In this document: in pieces, positions 44,560 through 56,025 of the stretch
Layout: each line of letters starts with the position of its first letter
Numbering within the stretch: position 1 is the stretch's first letter
Assembly (NCBI GenBank): GCA_018806985.1
Contig: JADANN010000431.1
Coordinates: 310,001-374,000 of the forward strand
Length of the DNA: 64,000 nucleotides
Direction: 5' to 3'
DNA from: Angiostrongylus vasorum
Lineage: Eukaryota > Nematoda > Chromadorea > Rhabditida > Metastrongylidae
Position numbers and translations under genes: made by a program
Notes under the pieces: generated by a model
Told to the model about the DNA's origin: nothing
Databases searched by the model: none
The model's input: the letters and a program-made list of their open reading frames with translations, nothing else

Positions 44560-44912
44560 TTTTAGTAACCCGTCTTCACGTCTACTGCACGGATCACATT
44601 CGATTCGTTCCTTCGCATACATTGTCCACGAAAATCTTCCCACCTTTACGTGTGGCTTCGATTAGTGCCTGAGGATTTTCGTTTCATCTTGAATGTCATG
44701 TAAAACTGGTCGAGTCGATTCTTCCTGGAGTCTTCAGATGGCCAGGCTGGAGGGTTCCTAATTCGACTGCAGAAAGTGATTTCTTGCCCAGGTAAATCCG
44801 GTACCAATTTTGCGACTCCGGAGGGATGAGAGCCTTGGTTGGCCTGGAGCGGAATCGAACTAGGACCATGTTCGTGATGACGGACATCACTACCACTGTG
44901 CTATCCAACATT
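44560..44912 (-). mobile_element. SINE-D copy, full length
   Basis: The reference copy. Minus-strand head TTGGATAGCACAGTGGTAGT and CCTAGTTCGATTCCGCTCC, core GGAGTCGCAAAATTGGTACC, body AGAAATCACTTTCTGCAGTC and CCAGTTTTACATGACATTC, and end CAGTAGACGTGAAGACGGG. About 350 bases. The head and core share features with SINE-C but the body differs. Confidence 0.8.
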
Positions 44913-45701
44913 TAAAAAGAAAGAGGGGATCGCTGTTAAATACTTCCTCACGTCTTCCTCAAACGTGAATGCTTGCAGAAGTCGTGACCTGCTTTTTCAA
45001 TCGTTTCCGTAGTCTTTTATCAATATTCGAGACATTCCTTTGCCTCGAACCTCCGTCATGTCTAATTAACGCGGTTATTTTTTAACGACGGCTTAATCCC
45101 TAACCTCTTTGCAGCGAATTGCTTTCACAGCAGAAAAAACGTCTGCGCTATCATATACTTCGGAATTTTGCTTCTGTCCTCTTCTCCAGGAGATTAATTA
45201 GATGTTTCAATGACCACTTACTTGACCACTATCTTAAATAGATGTTTCTAGCATTTTTTATTACTTTAATGCCATCAAAGCTTTTCGCGCACACTTCTTC
45301 TGCTTTCGTTTCGCACGTCACAACAATTTCACCTTGAGATGGTTTGATTGGAAGGGTTTTTCTGCGTTGGTCACATCTAGTGTAAGAAGTTAAGGTTCTA
45401 TCATTTGTTTGAACTCTAATACTGAAGGCTTTCCGGCGTGAATAATCTGCTTAAACTTTCTATTCTTTACATAGTTAGTATTTACGCCATAGAATCTGAC
45501 GTACGAAATCATTTGTTAAGGTGGTCTTTGAAACAATGACTGTTTTGATCAATTTCCGAACGCGTCGTATTTTATGCTTAACTTACAAGTTGTGTAGTCA
45601 ACGCAAAACGTCACGAGAAATGGTCAAATTCCCGACATTGATCAGCCTATCATGAGTGACGGAAAAACGAGGATTCAAGGACCAAAAAGCAAACGCGTAC
45701 C

Positions 45702-45779
45702 TGCTGTGATGCGGAAGGGGATTCCGTAGATAAACCTCTTTCTTCTCTTGTGCTCAAGAGACATATCTCTAAAGTCTGC
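45702..45779 (-). CDS. Unidentified short candidate exon
   Basis: Between a TATGTGCAG acceptor and a CAG/GTACGC donor, the minus strand reads DFRDMSLEHKRRKRFIYG then IPFRITA. A basic stretch precedes a possible helix. It could include a start Met (MSLEHKRRK). The family is unknown. Confidence 0.25.
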
Positions 45780-45799
45780 ACATAGGCAGGATACGTGCA

Positions 45800-46040
45800 T
45801 GTTAGAGACGGTTTGAAATTCATACCTGGTTATTTGTTCGATCCTGCCCCGGGCAAACGAGGTTGCCTACGATTCTCAGGCGTCACATATTAGTACCAGA
45901 TATATCGGGAATAACTCCATCCGGTCCACAAAGTTCGATGACCGCCTGTGGTGAAGACCTGTAAGTACGTTGTCGAAGCTAGCATTGTATTTCATGGGAA
46001 TAAATTCGCTCACCATTTAATGACATTACACTGAGAAGAA
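45800..46040 (+). mobile_element. SINE-C fragment
   Basis: GTTCGATCCTGCCCCGGG (box B like), ATTAGTACCAGATATATCG (core) and GTGGTGAAGACC. Divergent. Confidence 0.45.
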
Positions 46041-46399
46041 TCGTGTCCCTAGTAACATTCCAACCTATACGTAAATCCAAACATTTTTATGAAGGACAGT
46101 TACGAAGCAAGGAAATAAATCAAAGAAGTGCTGAGGTCCTATGCTTAAATGCGGGTCACTTAAAACCAAAATAAAAAAAATTATAAATAGATATAATCAC
46201 ACATGTGCGTGTCGTGTTTGCGCAATACAAATTCTACCTCGCGTGTCGATTTTGCCACCAAGTGAATTGGAATGAGCAGAAAGTACACGGAAGGTGGTTC
46301 ACCATCGTATAATATCTCCCTCAAGAAAGATCGGAATACTATCCGACAGTAAGGGTGGCCTTGACGCCAGAGTCTTGCAAGACATTCGTGAGCACTATT

Positions 46400-46790
46400 C
46401 ATGCATTAGGACTGGAAATAATAGGATTTACCACCCTGAATACCGCACCGCGCCATAGAAAGGGCGGGGAAAGCATGCGTCTGGTCGAGATGAAGAAATA
46501 CCGCCCATTAACCTCAATTTACGATATCAGAAAAGAACTTCCTGTGAACGTTCGGTAATTTAGGAGTCTGTGACGTCGATTTCCTCATCAACATTAACAC
46601 GGCCATGAATGGCGACTGGTTATCCCCAAGAACAAGCTTTGTCCAAGCATTTCATGTGGGCCTGGAGAAGTTCTTTATGACTGGTAGTATTACAGAAGAC
46701 TATCGTTGGTGACTTCAACATTGAGAGCGATGCCAGAAGAACTGAAAAATTCCGTACCGAGACCTACAAACTAGTATCTGGTGTCTATTT
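46400..46790 (+). mobile_element. RTE endonuclease fragment
   Basis: Read across frames: IIGFTTLNTAPRHRK, IYDIRKELPVNVR, DFLININTAMNGD, AFHVGLEKFFM and IVGDFNIESDARR-like sequence. The order matches 28550-28900 of another LINE here. The GDFN motif is the clearest part. Confidence 0.6.
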
Positions 46791-47129
46791 TATTTGCATC
46801 ATAGTGCTATGTTATTAAAACTGTTCCTTAAGCTGAATGTTGTCTATCGTTTACAAGTATTTCACTGGACAAGACATCCGCAGGAGTAAATGGGGCTTTG
46901 AAAAGGACTCAGCAGAGTGATTTACATCTACTCAATAATGAAATTTATTCAAGTGTGGTGCCAGTATAAAAGGCTGCTTTGTTCACTTTCTTCCATGTGA
47001 AAAAAACCTTCGATTCGATTGCGGAGAAATGAGCCATGAAGTTCTGGATAGCCAAGAGACCAATGAATGAAGGTGCCCATGATTGACTTTCTCTTAACTT
47101 TGGCACTGATTGATAATCCAATGTTGTTC

Positions 47130-48290
47130 TTTGATTATCAAACACGAGGTTGATATTGTAGAATTTATTAGCGTACAACAGCTGTTTCGGCGGTTTAACC
47201 TTCTTCAGAGTCTGCAAAGCGCAAATTGACATGAGATCTCCTCAGCCAAACACTTTCATAACCTTAGCAGATAAGAATTAACATATAAATTTGCATTCGC
47301 ATAATAAGCAGCTTTTTCCCAGCGTTTTAAAGTATTCTCATTAATTGGTGGGGAGCAGATGCACAGAGTAATACATGGGTGAGGACTGTGCCTGTGTCAG
47401 GTCGTTGAATCCTCCTGAGGTATGACGCTAGGTCACGCGTGATGACAAGACATTCCTCCCTTGTGTTCCATTCCTGGATTTTTGAATTAATCCAAAACTC
47501 TTCAAGAGTTTTACGCACTGATGTTTTGGATTCCTGCGTGAGGATAGTGACTTCTACTTCAAAATCTTCTCCGTTCTGTTTCTGCGCCCTATTCTGGCCC
47601 AATGGAGTGTTTGGTTTTAATTTACGTTTACCGACTAGGTGTTCTTTTATGTGGATACAGAGCAGTCTACCCGTTGATTAGGTACAAGGTACCTGAACTC
47701 ATGCAATCACCGTCTCTACCGTTAAGGCAAGTTTTGCAGTTTTTCGTTATACACAAACGGTCATATAAGCGGTTACGAACTAGCTGGTGCCTTAAAGTGT
47801 CCGATGCTATTTCTATCACTCTTCCCGAATTCTCTTGACCGGCCCTTATTAAGCAACGTTTTATGGCTGCACTTATTTCGTTTGAAGTAAAGGGCAAGAG
47901 GAATGGAGCTTTGTATTCGCTAGAATTATCGTTTTGGGGCGTGCTTTTTCCTCTATGCCTATGCCGAGAAGCAACAGTTTCGTAGCCATTCGAAATGGCT
48001 ATTTGCTGCGCGAATTTCACTGAGTTTTTCCCTCTGTTCGCTACCTGTGCGCATGCTGGTGGTGGCTCGAAACATATTCCTTATATGCCCCCTTTTCGTA
48101 AGGTAATTTAGGAGGCAAATTTATATGTTAACTCTTATCTGCTAAGGATATGAAAGTGTTTGGCTGAGAAAATCTCATGTCAGTTTGACCTTTCCAGGCT
48201 CTCAAGAAGGGGGGAACCGTTGAAACGTCAGCTGTTGCATGCTAGTAAATTCTTCAATATGAACCTCGTGTTTGCTTATCGAAGAAAAAC
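47130..48290 (-). mobile_element. PLE with inverted ends
   Basis: Minus-strand PLE carrying linker and GIY-YIG (47330-48110). The left terminal segment (47130-47290) is in the same sense, and a plus-sense copy lies at 48130-48290, giving inverted ends of about 160 bases. The RT is absent. The left hammerhead lacks the cleavage triplet (GAAAC is followed directly by AGCTG). The right one has CTCA in place of CTGA. Confidence 0.8.
47327..48020 (-). pseudogene. PLE linker and GIY-YIG remnant
   Basis: Two frames. 48020-47667 has QIAISNGYETVASRHRH, NEISAAIKRCLIRAGQEN, LVRNRLYDRLCITKNCK and DGDCMSSGTLYLI (GIY strand). 47602-47327 has NGEDFEVEVTILTQESKT and EFWINSKIQEWNTREECLVI, the C-terminal part of the endonuclease region. 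A break of about 65 bases lies between them. Confidence 0.8.
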
Positions 48291-48308
48291 GTAAGTATCC
48301 ATCTTAAG

Positions 48309-48470
48309 CTCGGCAGCAACTTCACAACCACAATTTTACCACAACAAAATACTTGTAAAACTGACACAGAGTGGTTCAATGGCACTGCGTTAGAAATATG
48401 GGTAGGTGCTCTCGAAAAATTCAAACAAAAATTTGAAAAGGATAACGACAGAGTGAAAATATTAGCAAAG
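48309..48470 (+). CDS. Unidentified candidate exon (54 codons)
   Basis: After an ATCTTAAG acceptor the frame reads LGSNFTTTILPQQNTCKT, DTEWFNGTALEIWVGALE and KFKQKFEKDNDRVKILAK, ending exactly at AAAG/GTAATA. There are two N-glycosylation sites (NFT, NGT) and one Cys, which would fit a secreted protein. The next acceptor (CTTCCACAG, 48529) would add Leu and a stop. I recognise no family. It starts right beside the end of the PLE. Confidence 0.35.
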
Positions 48471-48739
48471 GTAATAATAAACACTGATATCAAATTTCCA
48501 ACCTTTCTGTTCTTCCTTGCCTTCCACAGCTTTAATGAGCTGGACACCGCATAAACAGAATGAAAGCTCAGTCCTCATTAACGAACGCGCTTTGGAACGG
48601 GTTATGCAGAGTGTGTCACTCAGGTGATAGAGGTGATCCTAAGTTCCAACATAGCCGGTCATAAATCAGGGAAAGCAATTCCCAGGAACGAGTTTTCATC
48701 GACCTCGAAATTGTTCCGTAAGTCAGCGTTGAGTAGACG

Positions 48740-50425
48740 CAAGGTTTTTTAGCAATAGGATTTACTCAAAACTGGTTGACGTTTCCGCGATTTCTCCTTC
48801 TTCAGAGCTAGCGAAGACCAAACTGACTCGCGACCTAGTTAAGTCAAAAAACTTTGCTGGCCCTAGCAAAAAGAGCTCAATTCTTTAATTCCAATAAATC
48901 GTCTCCGTATGCGTAATCTCTATGCATGCATGCATAGTGGAGTGTTTTGTTTGACTTTAAGCTTCCCAAGTAAATGGAGGTGCTCTTTTACACGGACGCA
49001 TTGTGCTCTACTCGTCCAGCAACGTTTCGTCCGTACACACCCAATAAAAAAATCAAGCACATCATACCCGAACTCATCTATTCAACGTATCCGCTCAAAT
49101 TGTGCACTTTGTGCTGTGAATTGACGGTCATACAAGCGAATACAGACCAGTCGGCATCCTAGAATTTTGAGTGGTACTTCAACCACTCCTACCGATTTCT
49201 CTTGACCAACCCATTTTGAAATAACATTTTATTCCAGTGCTTATGTTGTTGGAAGGAAAGGCCAAGTTAAACGGGATCTTGTTTTCGTTAGAGTTATCTT
49301 TTGCGTGTTTTGTTTTTCCTCTACACCTATACCGAGGAGCTATAGCTTCGTAGCCGTTTGAGATGACTATTCTAAACGCAATTTCAGGGATTTGTTCCTC
49401 TGCTCTCTTCCGCACACTCGCGACTGTTCGAGACCCCCTTTCACACAAGCGTCATTTTTTGGTTGTAAAGGCCCAGAGACGACATAGTACACCAATACAT
49501 TTATGTTTTTATGGAGATCGGTACAATTTGGTGTTGAATCCGTTTTCGGATCGGTTAACATGATCGTTCGAAAAAAACCTCTATTTCTTGGGTTTTTCCC
49601 AGGTAAAATTTTTGTACTCTAGTTGTTGGCTTGGCAATTCAAAATATTTGTCAATCAACTCTTGCGTTGAGCAGGTGACAAAGCAGTCGTCGATATACCT
49701 ACAGCAGAGCAATGGTAGGAGTCCGTGGACGGGGCTTGAACTTTAAACATAAAAGCAATGGCGAGGCTTAGTACCAGTCGCTGTACCATTGTCAACGCTC
49801 TAATTTGTTCTCAATATTTCCCAGGTTCTCTGAAGACTGAGTTGTTTAAGTACACCTTTAGGAGGGCCATGAGCAGCTGAATCCAGAAACCCTGTTTCTG
49901 GAATTTTTCGTGTTGCACAGGAAATTCGAGGATGGCTTGCATTGCGGAGTCGTTCAACACAATGATATAACAGGCGGAAGCGTCAAGGTACTCCATGACA
50001 TACGCTCTGTCTGAACGCACACCACGTAGACGATCCAGGAATATTTGGGTACCAGTAAGATGTGACGTGATGTGTTTGAGCAACTGGACGAGTATTAGGT
50101 TTATAAAATATGTCATTTTATCCGTGGGCCTGTCAAAAGAGCTTATGGTGAGTAGTTACAACGAAAAACGTCCTGGAAACCCCTCCGTTTATCGCCCATC
50201 ACGTGAAGAAGAATTCAAAATTAATAGCGAAAATTTAAGGGACATGTCCCGCCTTATACGTGCTTGTCAAAGCTCATAAGTTGGTATCCAATGATGATCT
50301 AGCGCCTACCGACAACCGACAGGGGTTTGACCCATTATCAGCTATATAGAGGGGTCTACGTCGATTTTAACCCTAATACTCGTCCAGCTGCTGAAACACA
50401 TACATTCATGCCCATTCCACGAATG
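48740..50425 (-). mobile_element. Two PLE copies, head to head
   Basis: A minus-strand copy (about 48760-50135) has a left terminal segment with a decayed hammerhead, GIY-YIG and linker (VISNGYEAIAPRYRCRGK), and RT with RYIDDC-like motif C near 49690 and TYFINLILVQLLKHITSH near 50090. At about 50140 the sense flips: a plus-strand RT N-terminal part reads NPSVYRPSREEEFK, then PIISYIEGSTSILTLILVQL (to about 50400). The two overlap in content, so these are two truncated copies joined at their 5' sides. Confidence 0.75.
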
Positions 50426-50434
50426 CCCAAATAT

Positions 50435-50900
50435 CCCAACTACAACGCTGCTGAGATACTTGTAAAGCACGGACTCCAATCTATATTCGAATCCGCGATT
50501 CTCGTTTTCGGGAACTCATATGTTATCTCATTACACCACTTTTACTTTCTCTCAACCAATTGTTAATCTTATCGGTGCCATAATCAATCACCCGTCAACG
50601 AGAATGATTTGAAGAGAACAAATCGGCATTGAACCCCAGTAAGCTGGCGTTTCACTCGAAATAGCAGTGTTTTAATACCTATTTACCGCCTTTTCTTTCG
50701 CTTGTTCTTTCCTCCCTTTATTTACTGCCCATTCTTTCCCCTATTTATTTAAACTTTCGTTTGTTGTCGTTTCCTATTGTTGTTGTAAACTAACTGCGAG
50801 AAAGCAACGTAAGTGCCGCGGTCGAGGTGGATAGCACGTGACTCCCGCAAGAGTAACCGCAGGTTCGAAGTCCAATTGAGGTTCCGAGTTCAAGAAGTAA
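50435..50900 (+). repeat. Repeat B copy with tRNA-like module
   Basis: ACGCTGCTGAGATACTTGTA, AATCACCCGTCAACGAGAAT and CGGCATTGAACCCCAGTAAG. The tRNA-like module at 50815-50895 has GGTCGAGGTGGATAGCAC and CGCAGGTTCGAAGTCC (box B near consensus). Confidence 0.6.
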
Positions 50901-50954
50901 ATAAAAAAATGAAACATTGTGGAAATGGTGCCTAAGAGAAACTGTTTACTATGT

Positions 50955-51180
50955 GAGTGAAATTTATGTATTGAATAAAGCCAAATAAAGCTTTTTATCA
51001 ACCTCGTGTTAACTTATCAATGGGAAGAAAAGTATACGTTGAATTTTTTCTGTCGGGTTATGAAAGTGTTTGGGTGAGCAGATCGCTTGTCAATTTGACA
51101 TTTGCAGGCTCTGAAGAAAGCGAAACCGCCCGTCAATCACTAACGAATAAATCCTGTTACTAACAACCTTTGTCTGCTCA
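50955..51180 (+). mobile_element. Two PLE-type terminal segments
   Basis: First a class 2 end (AATAAAGCTTTTTATCAACC then TCGTGTTAACTTATC, 50975-51020). Then a class 1 end (CTTGTCAATTTGACATTTGC, AGGCTCTGAAGAAAGCG, CCGTCAA) in which GAAAC is deleted. Confidence 0.6.
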
Positions 51181-51189
51181 AGAAGAAAA

Positions 51190-52795
51190 CACTCATTAAA
51201 AGATCGGGATCTGCCAAGACATGCTCACTGGGAGAGTCCTCAGTCCCTGCATCACACAGAATGTCAGTCTGTCTGAGCAAAATCCATACACTCGATGGTC
51301 AGACTTCCTTGAGATGATCACGGTAAAAAAAACCTGATCTTCGAGCTCCCAAAGCGATCGAAACCCATTGCGCCATTCCCTCACGTGATAGCAGCAAGTG
51401 TAGGATTTATTGGCACCGAATGGAGTCGTTCGATGTTAAATGAGAGGACAGGTGAGAGATTTTATTTCAGTGTTTGTTCGGGCGCAGATTACCTTGTCCC
51501 GTAGAGTTAATTAGCCAAAGAGTAAACACTCGTAGTTGTCACTTCACCGCGTAGTAAGACGTTGAAGTCATTTGGATTCTTGACTTAGTTCGAGGCTTTT
51601 TCCCTGCCACAGGAAAGACGCGACTTTTTTCCGTTGAGGTTCCATTAGTTTTCTTGGTGGCTAGATATAGCCGTAGTCGACGCAGGTATTTATTAGCCAG
51701 TTTAGTAAAAGAATGTTTATTCAAAATGAATATAGGATAGATCTCCTTCCACCTCTCTGCTGGTATGACAGGAGAGAGAAGGAGAGAGGCAGAGAGTATT
51801 ATCTACGAAGTAGAAAACGGTCTCTGTAAGCCGACTAGTTATCATAAACGGAACGCCATAAATGGTGAAGTCAAATTTCAAACAAAAATAAGTCGTTCTG
51901 CACACAAACGGCCACCATAACTGATAACGTATCGGTACATCTGGTGCTCATCGAATTCATCAAGCCTCATTGCAACCCACAAAAATTTAGTAGGTTAGCA
52001 TAACTCTTGCCTGGCCCGGGCACTTAATGTTACGAAAAATGTTATTTTTTGTTAAGACTTTACCTTTCTGCTCATTCGGTCTTATACAAACTTGTAGAAA
52101 ATTCACTGTTTTTTTCCTTCAGCACCTGCCCCATCACCGTATAGATGACAGGGGTTTAACAATTATTCGCTAGTGGTTTTTTCCGATCTCTTCTTCAAAA
52201 GAGAACATTTGAATCAGGTGAAAGCTTCATGTCTTGCTCAAATTACTATGCCTCCTTGTACAAACTTCCTCTAATAATTGTTTTCTTCAAACTTCGTACT
52301 CTTGTAACATCGATTTCCCTTTCTTTCTTCTACTTTCGTTTTGTCGTCGGTTTACGGTATTTTCGTCACCAGTTAAAAGTGATCGTTTGCCACGTGAATT
52401 AAAAATTTTGAGCGGGAACCTAGTTTGTTACTATAATCTCGCCTTTTTCAAGGATTTTTTTCAAGAATGTTTGATTTCTCTGATCCTTGCAAATGAGTGT
52501 TTTGATGGGGATTATGCAAACCAGTTTTTAATACGTCCCTAATCGGCCAACAAATACCTCGCTCTACGCCTGGTGTAAGTGTGAACTACTATCAATTGAT
52601 TTTAGCTTGAAATCACATCATACCCCATCACAATCTCCTCCTTTCCACCCATTACCTATGCAGTAACCAAGAACAATGGTATACAATGCATCACATGATA
52701 GAAGTTTTCTGTTCTCGTGTTAGCTCAATCATGTAGGAAATTACCTGTCATTTCCATGACCAACCCCATATTCATCTTGGCATTGATCGAATCAT
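51190..52795. other. No recognisable feature
   Basis: Frames up to 102 codons (52234-52542) have no domain, and no shared repeats are seen. T-rich over 52080-52470. Confidence 0.35.
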
Positions 52796-52799
52796 TGTT

Positions 52800-54965
52800 T
52801 TCTTCATGAGCAAACACAAGGTTTTTGCTTCATTCTTTATTTACGAACAAGCTGACGTCTCGGCGGATATCGCCTTCCTCAGAGCCGGGGAAAGGTCAAG
52901 TTGACCGCAATCTACCCATCCAAACAACTCCATAACCAAAGAGAGACAATGATAAACCATTAGTTCAATCACATTGAACACGAAATAGCTTCTTTTGTAC
53001 ACTCACCGCTTTCTATAAGCCTTCCACTAAGTGCGTCACGTGGAGACCGACGGCACAAATTTCACACGGGACCGTAATGTGCCTATGACATTAAAACATC
53101 AGTCTTAAGTACTGTTTGAGAACACGCGTGATTACGGGTCATTCCTCCCTGCTATTCATTTCCGGATTCTTGGAATTTACCCAGAATGCCTCGAGAACTT
53201 ACGCGCCAGTGTTTTCGACTCCTATGCGAAGATGTTAACTTCTACTTCAAAATCTTCCACGTTTTGTGTATGTGTCGCCTGTGCGCGAGCGTAGTGGACT
53301 ATTTGGTTTAACTTTAAGTTCACCGACTAGGTGTTCTTTTATAGGACGCGGAGTAGTTTTCGCTAATGTACTCGTCCTCGCAAGCTTTACAAGAGGTCAG
53401 ATAAACCGTAGCTGAACTCATGCAATCATCCTCTCTACCGTTAGGGCAAATTATGCAATTTTGCTTTGCACATAGACGGTCATACAGACGGTTACAAACT
53501 AGCTGGCGTCTTAGAGTACTCGGCGGAATTTTGACTACGGTCACCGAATTCTCTAGACCGACCCTTCTTAAGCAACGTTTTATAGCTGTACTTATTTCAT
53601 CTGAAATGAAGGGCAGAAAAAACGGGGTCTTGTTATCACTAGAGTTGTCGCTTAGGGGCGTGCTTTTCCCTGTACTCCTTTCCAGAGGGGCTACAGTTTC
53701 GTAGCCGTTGGAAAGGGCTATTTACAGCGCCAATTACCGAGATTCTTCCTTCTTCTCCCTTCCTATACACACGCTGATGGCTGCCTATACACACGCTGAT
53801 GGCTGTTCGAAACATGTTTCTTACAAGCGCATTTTTTCGTGTATGAGGAGTGAGAGAAGTGGTAATGAGCCAGTATGTTTTTATTATTTGGCCTTCGGGA
53901 ACACTTGTTGATGTGGCCGTGGATAGGTAAATTTGAACATTCTGAAATGGAAACCAGTTTTTTCGGTTTTTCTCGGATAAACTTAATGTAGTTTGTCTGT
54001 CTATTCAATGACGTAAAGCATTTGTCCACCTCCTATTCTGTGGAGCAGATAACAAAACAATCATCCACATAACCACGGCAGAGAAATGGCCGGAGCTCGG
54101 TTACGGGTGCGTCCACCTTAGACAGAAATGCAACAGCAAGGCTTGGTGTTGACCGCTGTTCCATTGTCAATTCTTTCACTTGTGCGTAATACCCTATCTT
54201 GTAAAGATTGACAAGTTCAGGAACTTCTTTAAGGCAACAGTAATTGAAATACCACAAAGCATTGTGAGATGCCAGGCAGTTCGCAAATCGCTTTTATGAC
54301 CGCCTACCTACAACCTAATATTGCATAGTATGTGCTAACGGTAGAGATGGTGATTGTATGAGTTCCGGCACAGTTTACCTGATCTCTTATAAAGCGCACG
54401 GGGACGAATACATTGGCGAAACGAGTAGACCACTCTGGTTCCGTGTAAAAGAACACCTAGTCGGAACCAAATACTCCACTAGGTGAGTACAGGAAATATG
54501 GACATAACGGAGAAGACTTTGAAGTAGAAGTCGAAATCCTCGCACAGTAATCGAAAATGCCAGTGCGCAGAACTCTCAAAGCGTTCGAGATAAATTCCAC
54601 GAACCCGAAAATGGACCACAGGGAGGAAGGCCTAGCAATCACACTTGACTTTCCACAGTATTTAAGGCTGATATTTTAAGGCACATTACGCTTCCATATG
54701 AACTCCGAGCTGTTGGTGTCCACGTGACATATTCTGTGGAAGACTCATGGAAAGCAGTGAGTATGCGAAGATGCTATTTTGTGCTCAATGCGATTGAAAT
54801 CTTGGTTTAGCATTTTCTCTGCCTTGTTATGGAGATGTTTAGCCAGGTAGATTGCAGTCAACTTGACCTTTTCGGGCTCTGAGGAAGGCGAAATCCGCCA
54901 GGACGTCACCTTGTTCATAAATAAAGAACAAAACAACAAGCTCGTGTTTACTCATTAAGAGGACA
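52800..54965 (-). mobile_element. PLE with inverted ends, two copies head to head
   Basis: A minus-strand copy (52800 to about 54245) has terminal segment, GIY-YIG (53150-53400), linker (53320-53710) and RT palm (53763-54257). At about 54245 a plus-strand copy of GIY-YIG and terminal segment begins and runs to 54965. The inverted ends are about 180 bases or more. A 22-base tandem duplication lies at 53766-53806. Confidence 0.8.
53320..54257 (-). pseudogene. PLE RT, linker and GIY-YIG remnant
   Basis: Read on the minus strand: YYAQVKELTMEQRSTPSLA, then RGYVDDCFVICSTE (motif C, near 54085-54040), DKCFTSLNRQTNYIKFIREK, the linker with STLRRQLVCNRLYDRL, and CIICPNGREDDCMSSATV leading to YLTSCKACEDEYISENY (GIY-YIG start). 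Several frame breaks. The endonuclease reads EYISENY where EYIGET is expected. Confidence 0.8.
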
Positions 54966-54969
54966 GTGA

Positions 54970-55890
54970 ATTACGGGTTGTTGTTACTGAGGTTCAACGA
55001 AAGATATTCGTTAAGATATTCGCCGCTCCATTTGGTACGGAAGAAGGCTTTCTACCTCTTCACTCTGATTTTCCCTGGATAACAGCGATAACTGAAACAT
55101 TCCGACTTTCTAATACTATGTAACAAGCCAAATCCGCTTTTTTCTTTATTTATTCATATGACGCGCTTTCGTATATTGTGCTATCAATCCGTTGCTTTCA
55201 TTCGATCCGTCTAGAATCCATTATCGACCGATGTCTTCAGATTTTCTTTGTGGATTCGACTTGAGAACTCTGCATTTTTCAAAACTGCAGTTGAATAATG
55301 GTCGACTTGATTGCTGGAATAGTCACCAGTTGCTAGCCATAGGCAATCATCAGTTTTTCTGCATCGAAGGAATGCAAGCCTTCCGTAGAAGTGAGGATCC
55401 AGTTTTCGACTGGCAGGGAATTGGGCCTATTTGATCCAGAGCAGGGTTGAACCAACGACGAGGTATCCGTTGTACATCATCGCTAACCGTCGCATTTCTC
55501 GTGTCAGCATCACATATTAACTGATTATTCGTCGAGCAACTCGAGTGGACACAAGTGAAATTTTTACTCGTTCCCGTCTCTTGTCAGACCAAACGTGTTT
55601 CACTTGTCGAAGTGAAAAAAGGAAGGGCCACACTTTTTAATAGGCCCTTTGCTTCTTGCTCATGAAGATGACGTAAGCTAATGTCAACTTTCCCGGTTGT
55701 GTTGCTTGGTTTAGGTTTTTCTCTTATTTAGTCATCGGGATAGAAACGTCGAACTCTTGAAACACACACCGAACTTCGGCTGAGCATCAGAGTTCTGCAC
55801 TCTGAAACCACCTTCTAGCCGGAATGAGACCATTAGCCGTCTATTTTCTTGTAACAGTTCCCAGGATCGACTTTCTTCTAACCTCGGCAT
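54970..55890. other. No recognisable feature
   Basis: An 80-codon plus frame (55192-55434) has no known domain. Near 55440 a short tRNA-like box B (GGGTTGAACCAACG) may be a decayed SINE head. Confidence 0.35.
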
Positions 55891-55982
55891 AGGAATATGA
55901 ATGCGTCGTTTTCTTGTTCAGCAATCGCGAGGTTGTTATACAGCATACATTTACTTCCATGGAAAAAACACAATACAATACA

Positions 55983-56025
55983 ACAGTAGCTGACGTTTCG
56001 GCAGTATCGCCTTCTTCAGAGCTGG
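55983..56025 (-). ncRNA. Hammerhead ribozyme (PLE left end)
   Basis: Minus strand: stem I arm CAGCT, CTGAAGA, stem II GGC / GATACT / GCC, GAAAC, cleavage triplet GTC, and second stem I arm AGCTACTG. All core bases are intact. Stem III is only the self-complementary CG. Confidence 0.75.
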
